Positions 51,800 to 58,843 of a DNA stretch of 64,000 bases are shown one piece after another. The translations under genes and the position numbers were made by a program. This DNA comes from Bacillus sp. ISL-51. GTDB lineage: Bacteria > Bacillota > Bacilli > Bacillales > Bacillaceae. The number at the start of each line of letters is the position of its first letter. The stretch's first letter is position 1. The notes under the pieces were generated by a model, which saw only the letters and a program-made list of their open reading frames with translations, made no database searches and was not told where the DNA came from. The stretch is taken from contig NZ_JAGGQB010000005.1 of NCBI RefSeq assembly GCF_018613535.1, positions 434,001 to 498,000 on the forward strand. The letters are read 5' to 3'.

Positions 51800-51842
51800 T
51801 TGGCGTAAGCCGCCGATATGAAGAAATAAGGAGGTGGAATTT

Positions 51843-52016
51843 GTGGACATTCCCGCATTATCAATCGCTATGCACCAGACATCTCTGGCGCAAAATGTAA
51901 ACATCGCTTTAACAAAAACGGCCTTACAAAATGCTCAGACTGCTTCGGAGGAGACCGTGAAAATGCTCTCCCCCCAGCATCCGACATCCGGCCATTCTAT
52001 CGATCTGAAGGTATAA
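51843..52016 (+). CDS. yjfB: YjfB-family putative motility protein
   Basis: A 57-residue protein read from the GTG at 51843 (MDIPALSIAMHQTSLAQNVN), with AAGGAGGTGGAATTT upstream; the in-frame GTG nine bases earlier lies inside the ribosome site. The PALSIAMxQ start and the ALTKTALQNAQ helix match the YjfB family, annotated as putative motility proteins. In Bacillus yjfB is SigD-controlled; I did not identify a SigD promoter. It is followed by a terminator. Confidence 0.82.
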   Translation: MDIPALSIAMHQTSLAQNVNIALTKTALQNAQTASEETVKMLSPQHPTSGHSIDLKV

Positions 52017-52054
52017 AAAAAAGGCTGTCAGGTATATTCTGGGCAGCCTTTTCT
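52017..52054 (+). terminator. Terminator after yjfB
   Basis: AAAAGGCTG pairs with CAGCCTTTT around a long loop, followed by CTCC; the T run is only partly present. Confidence 0.65.
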
Positions 52055-52076
52055 CCTCCCTTGGAATTGTACGTAC

Positions 52077-52104
52077 ACCATATCAGGGGAATAGGCATAT
52101 GGTA
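52077..52104 (+). promoter_or_regulatory. SigK-like promoter before cotT
   Basis: CATATGGTA (52096-52104) matches the SigK -10 consensus CATANNNTA. An ACC at 52077-52079 lies 16 bases upstream, where the AC -35 is expected. It precedes a coat-protein gene by about 35 bases, which fits late mother-cell expression. Confidence 0.65.
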
Positions 52105-52138
52105 AAGAGAATAAAAATTTCTTAGGGAGGTTTTCCTC

Positions 52139-52312
52139 TTGTACGATCCTTTTTTAACCGAATTTGCGCCCGGTGACGAACGGGTTCCTTATTATTATCC
52201 GAGGCCGCGCCCGCCTTATTATTACCCGAGACCCTATCCATACTATCCAAGACCGTACCCATACCCTTATTATCCGCGTCCCTATTTTCCGTACCATCCT
52301 TGGTATTATTGA
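52139..52312 (+). CDS. cotT: Short CotT-like spore coat protein, 57 aa
   Basis: Read from a TTG at 52139 with TTAGGGAGGTTTTCC upstream: MYDPFLTEFAPGDERVPYYY followed by repeated PRP-YYYP units and a C-terminal FPYHPWYY. About 70% of residues are Pro, Tyr or Arg. This is the composition and repeat pattern of CotT, a basic Tyr/Pro-rich inner coat protein made in the mother cell. B. subtilis CotT is about 82 residues and has a Gly-rich end, which is missing here. A SigK-like promoter lies upstream. Identity as CotT is by pattern and approximate map position. Confidence 0.78.
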   Translation: MYDPFLTEFAPGDERVPYYYPRPRPPYYYPRPYPYYPRPYPYPYYPRPYFPYHPWYY

Positions 52313-52491
52313 TGTTGAACACCCGTATTCCAAACAGAATATGCCCTGTACTCCGATCCTTTTCCGCCCGGATAATGGTGTGATTTTGTCATAAAAGAAA
52401 GAAAATGGCGGCTTCAGCAGAAAAACACGGCCTCCCCCATCCGGATACGATCAAACCTGAGCACGGCTTTAGACAAATGTATGATAATCGC

Positions 52492-52517
52492 AAAAAAGGG
52501 GATTGCCCCCTTTTTTT
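52492..52517. terminator. Terminator after the MgtC-like gene
   Basis: AAAAAGGGG pairs with CCCCTTTTT around 4-5 bases. T runs on either strand could stop both the MgtC-like gene and rightward transcripts. Confidence 0.82.
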
Positions 52518-52518
52518 G

Positions 52519-53154
52519 CTATTCAACCTTTACAGACACCATGTATGGGACGGATTGAACGTTCTCCATCACTGCCGCTTTTCCGCTCCTGCTTTTCGCT
52601 CTGCCCTTCACTTCAAGAATGCCTTTATTCAGCTCATAGGAAGTAATGAGAATACCTTTCGCTTCAAGTGATTTTAAAATATCATAAGTAGCGGCCTGCT
52701 CCTCCGCTTGAAAGCTGATCACTAAAGAATAGGCTGCCGATCTAAAAAGAAAATTTAAAAGTTCTAGACCGATTAACGCTAAAATCGTGCCGCTGATCCC
52801 GATGACATACATACCGGCTCCGACCGTCAAGCCGATTCCAGACGTTGCCCAAATCCCCGCCGCCGTCGTGAGCCCGCGCACAACATGCCTTTGCAAAATA
52901 ATTGTGCCGGCGCCTAAAAATCCGACGCCGCTGACCACTTGTGCCGCTACCCGGCTCGGATCAAAAGACGTATGATCTTTAGACAACAAATCAAAAAAAC
53001 CGTATTTGGACACAATCATCATCAAGGCGCTGCCGACAGCAACTAAAAAATGTGTCCTCAATCCGGCCTCCTTTGCCCTGAACTCCCTTTCCAAACCGAT
53101 GAGAGCACCAAGCAGCCCGGCAACCGCTAAACGAATCACAAAATCAAGTTCCAT
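52519..53154 (-). CDS. MgtC/SapB-family membrane protein
   Basis: A 211-residue protein. The N-terminal half has about four to five membrane spans with family motifs LLGALIGLEREFRAKEAGLR, HFLVAVGSALMMI, RVAAQVVSGVGFLGAGTIIL and VRGLTTAAGIWATSGIGLTV. The C-terminal half is an ACT-like cytosolic domain (about 145-211). MgtC proteins modulate ATP synthase or magnesium homeostasis in pathogens; the role of Bacillus homologues is not established. The start follows GGAAAGGGGAGAGACG. It is a single gene with its own terminator. Confidence 0.9.
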   Translation of the reverse strand: MELDFVIRLAVAGLLGALIGLEREFRAKEAGLRTHFLVAVGSALMMIVSKYGFFDLLSKDHTSFDPSRVAAQVVSGVGFLGAGTIILQRHVVRGLTTAAGIWATSGIGLTVGAGMYVIGISGTILALIGLELLNFLFRSAAYSLVISFQAEEQAATYDILKSLEAKGILITSYELNKGILEVKGRAKSRSGKAAVMENVQSVPYMVSVKVE

Positions 53155-53229
53155 CGTCTCTCCCCTTTCCTTATCTTCTTACCCGATCTTACAGCACAAT
53201 CATGCGGTGATCTTTTTTCAACTATCGGT

Positions 53230-53500
53230 ATAAGGAGGTTTTATGAAATATATTCTTTGGTTCTTTAAATTATTGTGATTGATTTGCGGAGGATATAAAG
53301 CATCCGTTTCCAGGTATCTTATTTGCCTGCACGGCAAAACAAAGGAATATAAAAAAATACATACCGTTTCGCGAGAGAAGAAGAAGGCCCAAGCGGTTTA
53401 TACCAATTGGGCATCGCCGAAAAAGGCTGGGAGGACTTATCAAAACCTATGAAAAAATGGAGAGCGTGTTTCTCTTTTTTATAGCACGGGAGAAATAGAT
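53230..53500 (+). pseudogene. Possible PadR-type regulator remnant
   Basis: After a strong TAAGGAGG site at 53231-53238, an ORF MKYILWFFKLL stops after eleven codons. About 130 bases on, one frame (53381-53483) reads GPSGLYQLGIAEKGWEDLSK, then PMKKWRACFSFL before a stop. The YxL-x-EKGWEDL-KW string resembles the wing and following helix of PadR-family regulators. No start, HTH or continuous frame remains. This could be chance; the rest of 53155-53887 holds no gene I can support. Confidence 0.3.
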
Positions 53501-53887
53501 GTCATTGAAGAATAATCATTACAAAAAAACAGGATGAAACCCGCAAACCGGCTTGTCTTTTTCGGCGGCCATCATCCTTTCGGATCGAACACCATCTCTC
53601 GGTAAGGAGAACACCTTATTCTAAGCCGAAAAAACAACAGCTGCACTCCCCTTCACCGCCATTTAACCGAAGATCATGATTTCTAGTAAACCAATCTTAT
53701 TTTTTTAAATAGATATTCCGAAATAAACGATCGAAACAAGATATTGTAATAAATCCCTGTTCACCCTTAAAATACTAATTGATAGAATGGTATAAGGAGG
53801 TGAAAAAATATTCAAAGCGAACAAATATAGATCTCACCTAAATACATATTCATTGTTTTGCTGGTCATTATATTTATAAAGGAGGAA

Positions 53888-54336
53888 ATGCTCAGCTAAA
53901 GGGATGCTATTTGCCGTATCTTTAGCCCTTGCTTCCGCTTCTTGTCCCAACATCAGTAGCTAAAGAAACCAATACTAACGCTACTAACGTCACCGGAATT
54001 ACGAACTCGATTACTTATAATGAAAATATTCCCTCTATGATTAACATACAAAGCGATACCTCTGTGTCAAAACCTATTAAAGATGCTATTAGAACAATTT
54101 TAAAAAACAAACCAAAGCTTTTTATCTCGCAGAAAAAATAGCAGGCAAAATTATAAGAAATGATCTCGACTGAATATATTGAACCAGTATTAAAAGACTT
54201 ATTGAATGAATATGCAGCCTTGAATTGGTCTGATGTGCAAAATAAGCTTTATCATTCACTTAAAAAGTCAGGACTGTCTGATAGTAAGGCTAAGAGTCTC
54301 GCCTACTGGACAACTTTGGCTATGAAAACTCTTTAA
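53888..54336 (+). pseudogene. Frameshifted secreted peptide or bacteriocin-like gene
   Basis: A strong AAAGGAGGAA site is followed by signal-peptide-like MLFAVSLALASAS (from 53904). The reading continues only in shifted frames: VPTSVAKETNTNATNVTGIT to about 54110, then KAFYLAEKIAGKIIRNDLD, then STEYIEPVLKDLLNEYAALN and WSDVQNKLYHSLKKSGLSDS, ending AYWTTLAMKTL at 54336. Joined, this would be a protein of about 140 residues with a cleaved signal and a helical C-terminus. Frames alternate 0-1-0-1, so at least three indels exist. I do not recognise the family; a toxin or peptide role is a guess from size and secretion. Confidence 0.6.
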
Positions 54337-54441
54337 TTTTTATTTATTAGGGGAAAAGCAAGAAAAAAAACGCACCATAATGTTAAGCCAACTAATTATG
54401 GCACTATCTTACTGGTTCTAGCCATTTTAAATTAAGTTAAA

Positions 54442-54660
54442 GTGCTGCTAGTTTCCGCTATGGTTTTTCGTGAGCTGAACAAGACAATCTTTACAGCTGT
54501 AATACTTGCTATTCCGGCCTGTCTGGCAATATTCGTTTTAACATTTATGATTCTTTTAAAAAATAAAATCGTTGATACTCCACCTAACCGTTTAGCATCA
54601 ATATCATTTATTATTCCTGTTGGATTCTCTGTTCTTTGCGTACTATTGTACCTAGTTTAG
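54442..54660 (+). CDS. Small membrane protein or fragment, 72 aa
   Basis: The frame opens at a GTG (54442) and reads MLLVSAMVFRELNKTIFTAV, then two hydrophobic spans (TAVILAIPACLAIFVLTFMI and SISFIIPVGFSVLCVLLYLV) joined by KNKIVDTPPNRLA. There is no good ribosome site, and similar hydrophobic fragments continue in other frames upstream, so it may be the end of a decayed gene. Its position after the broken secreted peptide suggests an old toxin/immunity-like pair, but this is inference. Confidence 0.4.
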   Translation: MLLVSAMVFRELNKTIFTAVILAIPACLAIFVLTFMILLKNKIVDTPPNRLASISFIIPVGFSVLCVLLYLV

Positions 54661-55054
54661 TCATACATTTTTTTCGCAGCAATGCTGCAAATCATTTTTC
54701 AGGTGTTATACCCTTTACAACTCGTTTTCAAAACTATACATATTCACTTTACTGGTCAGCATGTTAGCTCTAGTCTGCATGCTTATTTTTATGACGATTG
54801 TAAAAGGGGTTGCACTCATTCTTAAAACTGCCTAATTGGTCGGCCTGCATTCTTAAGTTAATCTGCATAGGTTGTTATCTGCTTCTCTATAAAATATGTT
54901 TCGCATAGTACTGTTGGAAATATATCTATATTCTAAAGAGGAGAAATTCTTCTTTCATTCTTTATAGCTTTCTATTCCCGGGCTAAGACATGCTTTTACT
55001 AACCTGGGTAAAATCAGAAAAGAAAAACCAGGAGAAATGGAGGGATTAACACAT
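54661..55054. other. Gene-poor stretch with hydrophobic reading-frame scraps
   Basis: About 390 bases with no supported gene. One 24-codon frame at 54761-54835 (MLALVCMLIFMTIVKGVALI) encodes a single hydrophobic helix but has no ribosome site. A hairpin-like CGCAGCAATGCTGC is at 54674-54687. It looks like decayed membrane-protein sequence. Confidence 0.4.
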
Positions 55055-55234
55055 ATGGATAATATTAAATACACATTGTATTTTTCTATTTCTTTCGTTT
55101 TACAGCTCCTGTGGTTCTTCTTAATAAAGGAGAATTTTAATGTAACTATACTAGACATGGCAGTTATGTCTTTCTTCATCACCTTTTTCATGTTCATCAT
55201 AGACAAATTGTTCAAAAAAAAGCAGGCCGCATAA
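55055..55234 (+). CDS. Small two-helix membrane protein, 59 aa
   Basis: The protein reads MDNIKYTLYFSISFVLQLLW, then FFLIKENFNVTILDMAVMSF and a second span ending MFIIDKLFKKKQAA. GGAGGGATTAACACAT precedes the ATG at 55055. A clear terminator follows, so this gene looks intact, unlike the fragments upstream. Two spans with a basic tail resemble bacteriocin immunity proteins or small toxin components, but I do not recognise the family. Confidence 0.6.
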   Translation: MDNIKYTLYFSISFVLQLLWFFLIKENFNVTILDMAVMSFFITFFMFIIDKLFKKKQAA

Positions 55235-55246
55235 GGCCTGCTTTTT
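55221..55246 (+). terminator. Terminator after the 59-aa membrane protein
   Basis: AGCAGGCC pairs with GGCCTGCT around 6 bases, followed by TTTT. It overlaps the last codons of the gene. Confidence 0.85.
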
Positions 55247-55326
55247 CAATTGGTATTCTTCACTTTTAAATAATTCCAGCTTTCCTGCACACTATCAGCT
55301 GCCATGAAACATTGAATGAGAAAAAG

Positions 55327-56013
55327 TTACGGAAATATAGATGAACCAGCAATTACATCAAAAAACGCAGTAAAATCAGTGATAATCCCACCGCTCGCCA
55401 GTTGTTTTTCCTCAAATAACGAGCGGTTTTTTCCGAATGGATCAATGGCAATAATCTTGCCGATGCCCGCTTTCTTCGCCGCTGTAAGTCCTGAAAAGGC
55501 ATCTTCAATGACTAAACATTCGTTTGGCATAAGACCTAATTTATTCGACGCAATCATAAATATGTCCGGTGCCGGTTTGCCAGGAAAGCTTCCGTCATCA
55601 AACGTTACTTTGTCAAAATCAAACCACTGGTCTAAATGAAAAACGTCAAAGTAAAATTCGACATTTTCCTTTACCGTAGCGGTCGCAATGGTCATTGGCA
55701 TTCCTGATTTTTTCAGCCGGTTCAGTATATCCGCAAGTCCCTTTGTCAGCCTTAGTTCATCTTTGTTTTTAAGGCATAATTCTCTGTAATAGGCTTCTTT
55801 TTCAAAAGACATTTTTTCGATTTCCTCACTTGTTAAATCTTTCGAAATAAAATAAGTGAGGATTTCCTTGTTCGTTCTTCCATGAATGTTAATTAAAATG
55901 TCTTTATCCGAAATCGCTTTTGATGAATACTTCTTTACCATGAAAAACCATGCTTTTTCATGTAAATGCGAATCTTGAAACATAGTGCCGTTGAAATCAA
56001 AAATAATCCCTTT
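55327..56013 (-). CDS. HAD-superfamily sugar phosphatase/mutase-like protein
   Basis: A 228-residue HAD subfamily IA protein of the beta-phosphoglucomutase type. Motif I is GIIFDFNGTMFQDS: nucleophile Asp, but the usual second Asp (DxD) is Asn. Motif II is TIATATVKENVEF, motif III the Lys in FPGKPAPDIF, and motif IV is VIEDAFSGLTAAKKAG. A cap domain lies between motifs I and II. The start is the ATG at 56013 after AGGAGAGCGATTCA. It is cotranscribed with lacR and divergent from the lac-gal operon. It may dephosphorylate galactose-6-phosphate; this is inferred from context only. Confidence 0.85.
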   Translation of the reverse strand, partial: KGIIFDFNGTMFQDSHLHEKAWFFMVKKYSSKAISDKDILINIHGRTNKEILTYFISKDLTSEEIEKMSFEKEAYYRELCLKNKDELRLTKGLADILNRLKKSGMPMTIATATVKENVEFYFDVFHLDQWFDFDKVTFDDGSFPGKPAPDIFMIASNKLGLMPNECLVIEDAFSGLTAAKKAGIGKIIAIDPFGKNRSLFEEKQLASGGIITDFTAFFDVIAGSSIFP

Positions 56014-56038
56014 CATTGAATCGCTCTCCTGCCTTATT

Positions 56039-56806
56039 TTATTTTTTTGCGATTTTAACATCTACATATTGTTCGTAATGGATTTGAACATCCTTCATCA
56101 CTTTATCATCCGTAATCAGGTAATCTATATCATGCAAATTATAGAAAACGTAAAAATCTTCCCGGTTGAATTTTTTATTATCAACAAGCAGAAATTTAGT
56201 TCTCGAATTATTCAGCGCAATTTGATGTGCTTCTCCTTCTTCAATGCTGTAAGAAGAAATTTCATCATTATGTATACCATTTGCACTAATGAACGCCTTT
56301 GTAAAATTGAATTTTTGCAGATTGCCGTTGACGATGGGACCTACGAATGCACCTGTATTTTTTCTGAAGTCCCCCCCAATCAGGATAATATCGGCAACGT
56401 CACCATGCTTTAAAATATCAAACACAGGATAGTTATTGGTAATAATTCGGATTCGCTTATGTAAAAGATGTTTAGCTAAAAGTTCAATTGTCGTACCCGG
56501 TCCCAGAAAAATGGTATCGCCGTCGTTAATATAGGATGCTGCCAGTTCTGCAATTGTACTTTTTTCCTCCATTTGAACGCCGAGTTTTTCGTGATGCGAT
56601 AATTCCTGATCAATTGAGTAAGAAATACTCTGGGCGCCGCCATGAATACGCACAATTTTCCCGGCTTTATCAAGTTCATCTAAATCTCTTCTGACTGTCA
56701 TGTCGGAAACATCCAGTCCATCAATAATGTCATTCACCGTAACAAACCCTCGGGAGTTAACGATATCAATGATTTTTAATAATCGTTCTCTTTTTAACAT
56801 GTTCAA
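56039..56806 (-). CDS. lacR: DeoR-family repressor of the lactose operon (LacR-like)
   Basis: A 255-residue DeoR-type regulator. The N-terminal helix-turn-helix is SRGFVTVNDIIDGLDVSDMT followed by VRRDLDELDKAGKIVRIHGG. The C-terminal sugar-phosphate-binding domain has DTIFLGPGTTIELLAKHL, IITNNYPV, VGPIVNGNLQKF and the KFLLVDNKKFNREDFY segment. It lies divergent from lacGFE-galKET. In Gram-positive lac systems LacR responds to a phosphorylated sugar (tagatose-6-phosphate in lactococci); here galactose-6-phosphate is a plausible inducer. The symbol is given by analogy. Confidence 0.82.
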   Translation of the reverse strand: MNMLKRERLLKIIDIVNSRGFVTVNDIIDGLDVSDMTVRRDLDELDKAGKIVRIHGGAQSISYSIDQELSHHEKLGVQMEEKSTIAELAASYINDGDTIFLGPGTTIELLAKHLLHKRIRIITNNYPVFDILKHGDVADIILIGGDFRKNTGAFVGPIVNGNLQKFNFTKAFISANGIHNDEISSYSIEEGEAHQIALNNSRTKFLLVDNKKFNREDFYVFYNLHDIDYLITDDKVMKDVQIHYEQYVDVKIAKK

Positions 56807-56867
56807 TCATCCCCTTAACTTTAAACACAATTTAACACACGCGCAAACTCCGGTCAACAAAAACAAA

Positions 56868-56902
56868 CACAAATGAACAACTTTACAAAACCCCTGTCAC
56901 GC
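56868..56902. promoter_or_regulatory. AACAAA-type repeats between lacR and lacG
   Basis: The stretch contains repeated ACAAA units (AACAAAAACAAACACAAATG, then AACAACTTTACAAAAC), about ten bases apart. On the other strand these are TTTGT repeats like those bound by DeoR-family repressors. It lies in the divergent control region. Confidence 0.45.
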
Positions 56903-56957
56903 CAATAGAAATCGTCATTAAGTCTATAATTAGAGCCTTTATTTCTCAATGAAACTA

Positions 56958-56986
56958 TTGACAACAAAAATGTATGCGTTTACTAT
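56958..56986 (+). promoter_or_regulatory. SigA promoter of the lac-gal operon with cre-like overlap
   Basis: TTGACA (56958-56963), a 17-base spacer and TACTAT (56981-56986) make a good SigA promoter. ATGTATGCGTTTACTA (56970-56985) overlaps it and resembles a degenerate cre. The promoter lies inside the 5' extension of the lacG reading frame, which supports the downstream lacG start. Confidence 0.7.
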
Positions 56987-57056
56987 TAAACAAAAGATAA
57001 CAATTGTAAACATTAATAAACTTAATTTTTACATTGTTTTGAGGAGGATTCCAGTA

Positions 57057-58457
57057 ATGCTCAAATTACCTCATGATTTTATTTTAGGCGGCGCGACTGC
57101 AGCGTATCAAGCAGAAGGCGCAACAAAAGAAGGCGGCAAAGGACCTGTTGCCTGGGATGAATTTCTTGAAAAACAAGGAAGATTCAGCCCTGATCCGGCG
57201 AGTGATTTTTACCGTCAATATCCGGAAGATATAAAGTTATGTGAAAAATTCGGAATTAACGGCATCCGACTTTCCATTGCCTGGACAAGAATTTTTCCGA
57301 ACGGCACGGGTGAAGTCAATCAAGAAGGCGTAGATTACTATCATCATATGTTCGCAGAATGCCAAAAACGAAATGTCACTCCTTTTGTCACGCTTCATCA
57401 TTTCGATACACCGAAAGAATTATTCGATAAAGGCGATTTTTTACATCGTGACACAATAGAAGCGTTTGTTAACTATGCGGAGTTTTGTTTTGAAGAATTT
57501 ACCGAAGTCAGATATTGGAGTACTTTTAATGAAATTTATCCCGTAGCCACTAACCAGTATTTACTGGGTGTTTTTCCGCCGTCTATTGAAAGCGATCTCA
57601 CAAAGGTCATTCAATGCTTACATAATATGATGGTGGCGCACGCAATGACCGTTAACCTATTCAAGGAGGGCAGCTATCCTGGTGAAATCGGCGTCGTTCA
57701 CTCGCTGGAGACAAAATATCCCGCCAGTGACTCAGAAGAAGATCGCCACGCCTGTTTCCTTGATGATGCGTTATCAGTCAGACTCCTCCTCGATGCAACT
57801 TACCTCGGTTACTATTCAGAGGAAACCATGCTTGCTCTAAATGAAATCTGTCAAGCAAATGGAGCTTCATACGAGTTTTCAGACAGCGATTTTGAAATCA
57901 TGAAAAAGGCTTCAACGCGAAATGATTATCTCGGCATTAATCATTATCAATGCCATTTCGTTAAAGCGTACAACGGTGAAACCATGATTCACCATAATGG
58001 AACCGGAGACAAAGGCACTTCGGTTTATAAAGTAAAAGGGATCGGCGAAAGAATCTACAAAGAAGGGCTGAAAAGAACCGATTGGGACTGGCTCATCTAC
58101 CCTGAAGGAATGTACGACATCCTGATGCGTATTAAACAAGATTATCCGCAGTATAACAAAATTTACATTACCGAAAATGGCATGGGGTATAAGGACGAAT
58201 TTGAAGACGGCATCATTATGGATAAAGCAAGAATCGAATACTTAAAAGTGTATTTAGAAGCGATCAGTAAAGCGATTACTGACGGCGTCAATGTAAAAGG
58301 GTATTTCTTATGGTCCTTAATGGATTTATTTTCTTGGACAAACGGATATAACAAACGCTACGGTCTTTTCTATGTCGATTTCGAAACTCAGAAACGATAT
58401 CCGAAAGAATCCGCCTACTGGTACAAACTGGTGAGTGAAACAAAAACGATTATTTAA
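57057..58457 (+). CDS. lacG: 6-phospho-beta-galactosidase LacG
   Basis: A 466-residue GH1 enzyme that hydrolyses lactose-6-phosphate (or other 6-phospho-beta-galactosides) to galactose-6-phosphate and glucose. The acid/base Glu is in [12 protein letters not shown], the nucleophile Glu in [13 protein letters not shown], and the phosphate-binding loop is [17 protein letters not shown]. The start is the ATG at 57057 ([20 protein letters not shown]) after GAGGAGGATTCCAGTA; the upstream in-frame ATG at 56949 lies before the -35 element. Specificity for galactose over glucose is inferred from lacF/lacE/gal context and the LacG-like length of about 468. Confidence 0.93.
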   Translation: MLKLPHDFILGGATAAYQAEGATKEGGKGPVAWDEFLEKQGRFSPDPASDFYRQYPEDIKLCEKFGINGIRLSIAWTRIFPNGTGEVNQEGVDYYHHMFAECQKRNVTPFVTLHHFDTPKELFDKGDFLHRDTIEAFVNYAEFCFEEFTEVRYWSTFNEIYPVATNQYLLGVFPPSIESDLTKVIQCLHNMMVAHAMTVNLFKEGSYPGEIGVVHSLETKYPASDSEEDRHACFLDDALSVRLLLDATYLGYYSEETMLALNEICQANGASYEFSDSDFEIMKKASTRNDYLGINHYQCHFVKAYNGETMIHHNGTGDKGTSVYKVKGIGERIYKEGLKRTDWDWLIYPEGMYDILMRIKQDYPQYNKIYITENGMGYKDEFEDGIIMDKARIEYLKVYLEAISKAITDGVNVKGYFLWSLMDLFSWTNGYNKRYGLFYVDFETQKRYPKESAYWYKLVSETKTII

Positions 58458-58462
58458 CGATG

Positions 58463-58497
58463 ACACATGGTGAAAAGGATCTCTTTTCATCATGTGT
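58463..58497 (+). repeat. Intercistronic stem-loop between lacG and lacF
   Basis: ACACATGGTGAAAAG pairs with CTTTTCATCATGTGT (one G-T pair) around a 5-base loop. No T run follows, so it is more likely an mRNA-stabilising or processing hairpin than a terminator. Confidence 0.65.
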
Positions 58498-58517
58498 TGC
58501 CTTAGGAGGTTTTTTTA

Positions 58518-58832
58518 ATGACTAAAGAAGAATTACAAATGCTCGGTTTTGAAATTGTGGCTTATGCCGGAGATGCCAGAAGCACACTATTAACATTACT
58601 AAAAGAAGTGCGTGCCGGAAACTTCGAAAATGTGGAAGCAGGATTAGAAAGTGCCGATGAAAATTTACATCTCGCCCACAATGCACAAACGAAAATTTTA
58701 GCAGAAGAAGCCCAAGGCAAAGACATGGAATTAGGTTTTATTTTTATACACGGGCAAGACCACTTAATGACAACTCTGCTTATTCGGGATCTCATCCAAG
58801 ATTTTATAGAGCTCTATCGAAGCCGTCAATAA
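58518..58832 (+). CDS. lacF: PTS lactose-type EIIA component LacF
   Basis: A 104-residue helical EIIA of the Lac family. The phospho-acceptor His is residue 78 in FIFIHGQDHLMTTLLIRDLI, with Asp81 the conserved metal ligand of the trimer. The N-terminal helix is FEIVAYAGDARSTLLTLLKE. It passes phosphate from HPr to the EIIB domain of LacE. The start follows TTAGGAGGTTTTTTTA. It lies eleven bases before lacE. Confidence 0.95.
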   Translation: MTKEELQMLGFEIVAYAGDARSTLLTLLKEVRAGNFENVEAGLESADENLHLAHNAQTKILAEEAQGKDMELGFIFIHGQDHLMTTLLIRDLIQDFIELYRSRQ

Positions 58833-58843
58833 GGAGTGGAATA

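Noticed and set aside
52405-52671. 88-codon plus-strand frame after cotT
   Set aside because: Most of it lies opposite the MgtC-like gene and it crosses a terminator stem; the start has no ribosome site.
54761-54835. 24-codon hydrophobic peptide
   Set aside because: No ribosome site and set in decayed sequence; too short to support as a gene or type I toxin.
56949-57056. Upstream ATG for lacG
   Set aside because: It lies before the -35 element of the operon promoter, and the ATG at 57057 has GAGGAGG and the family N-terminus.
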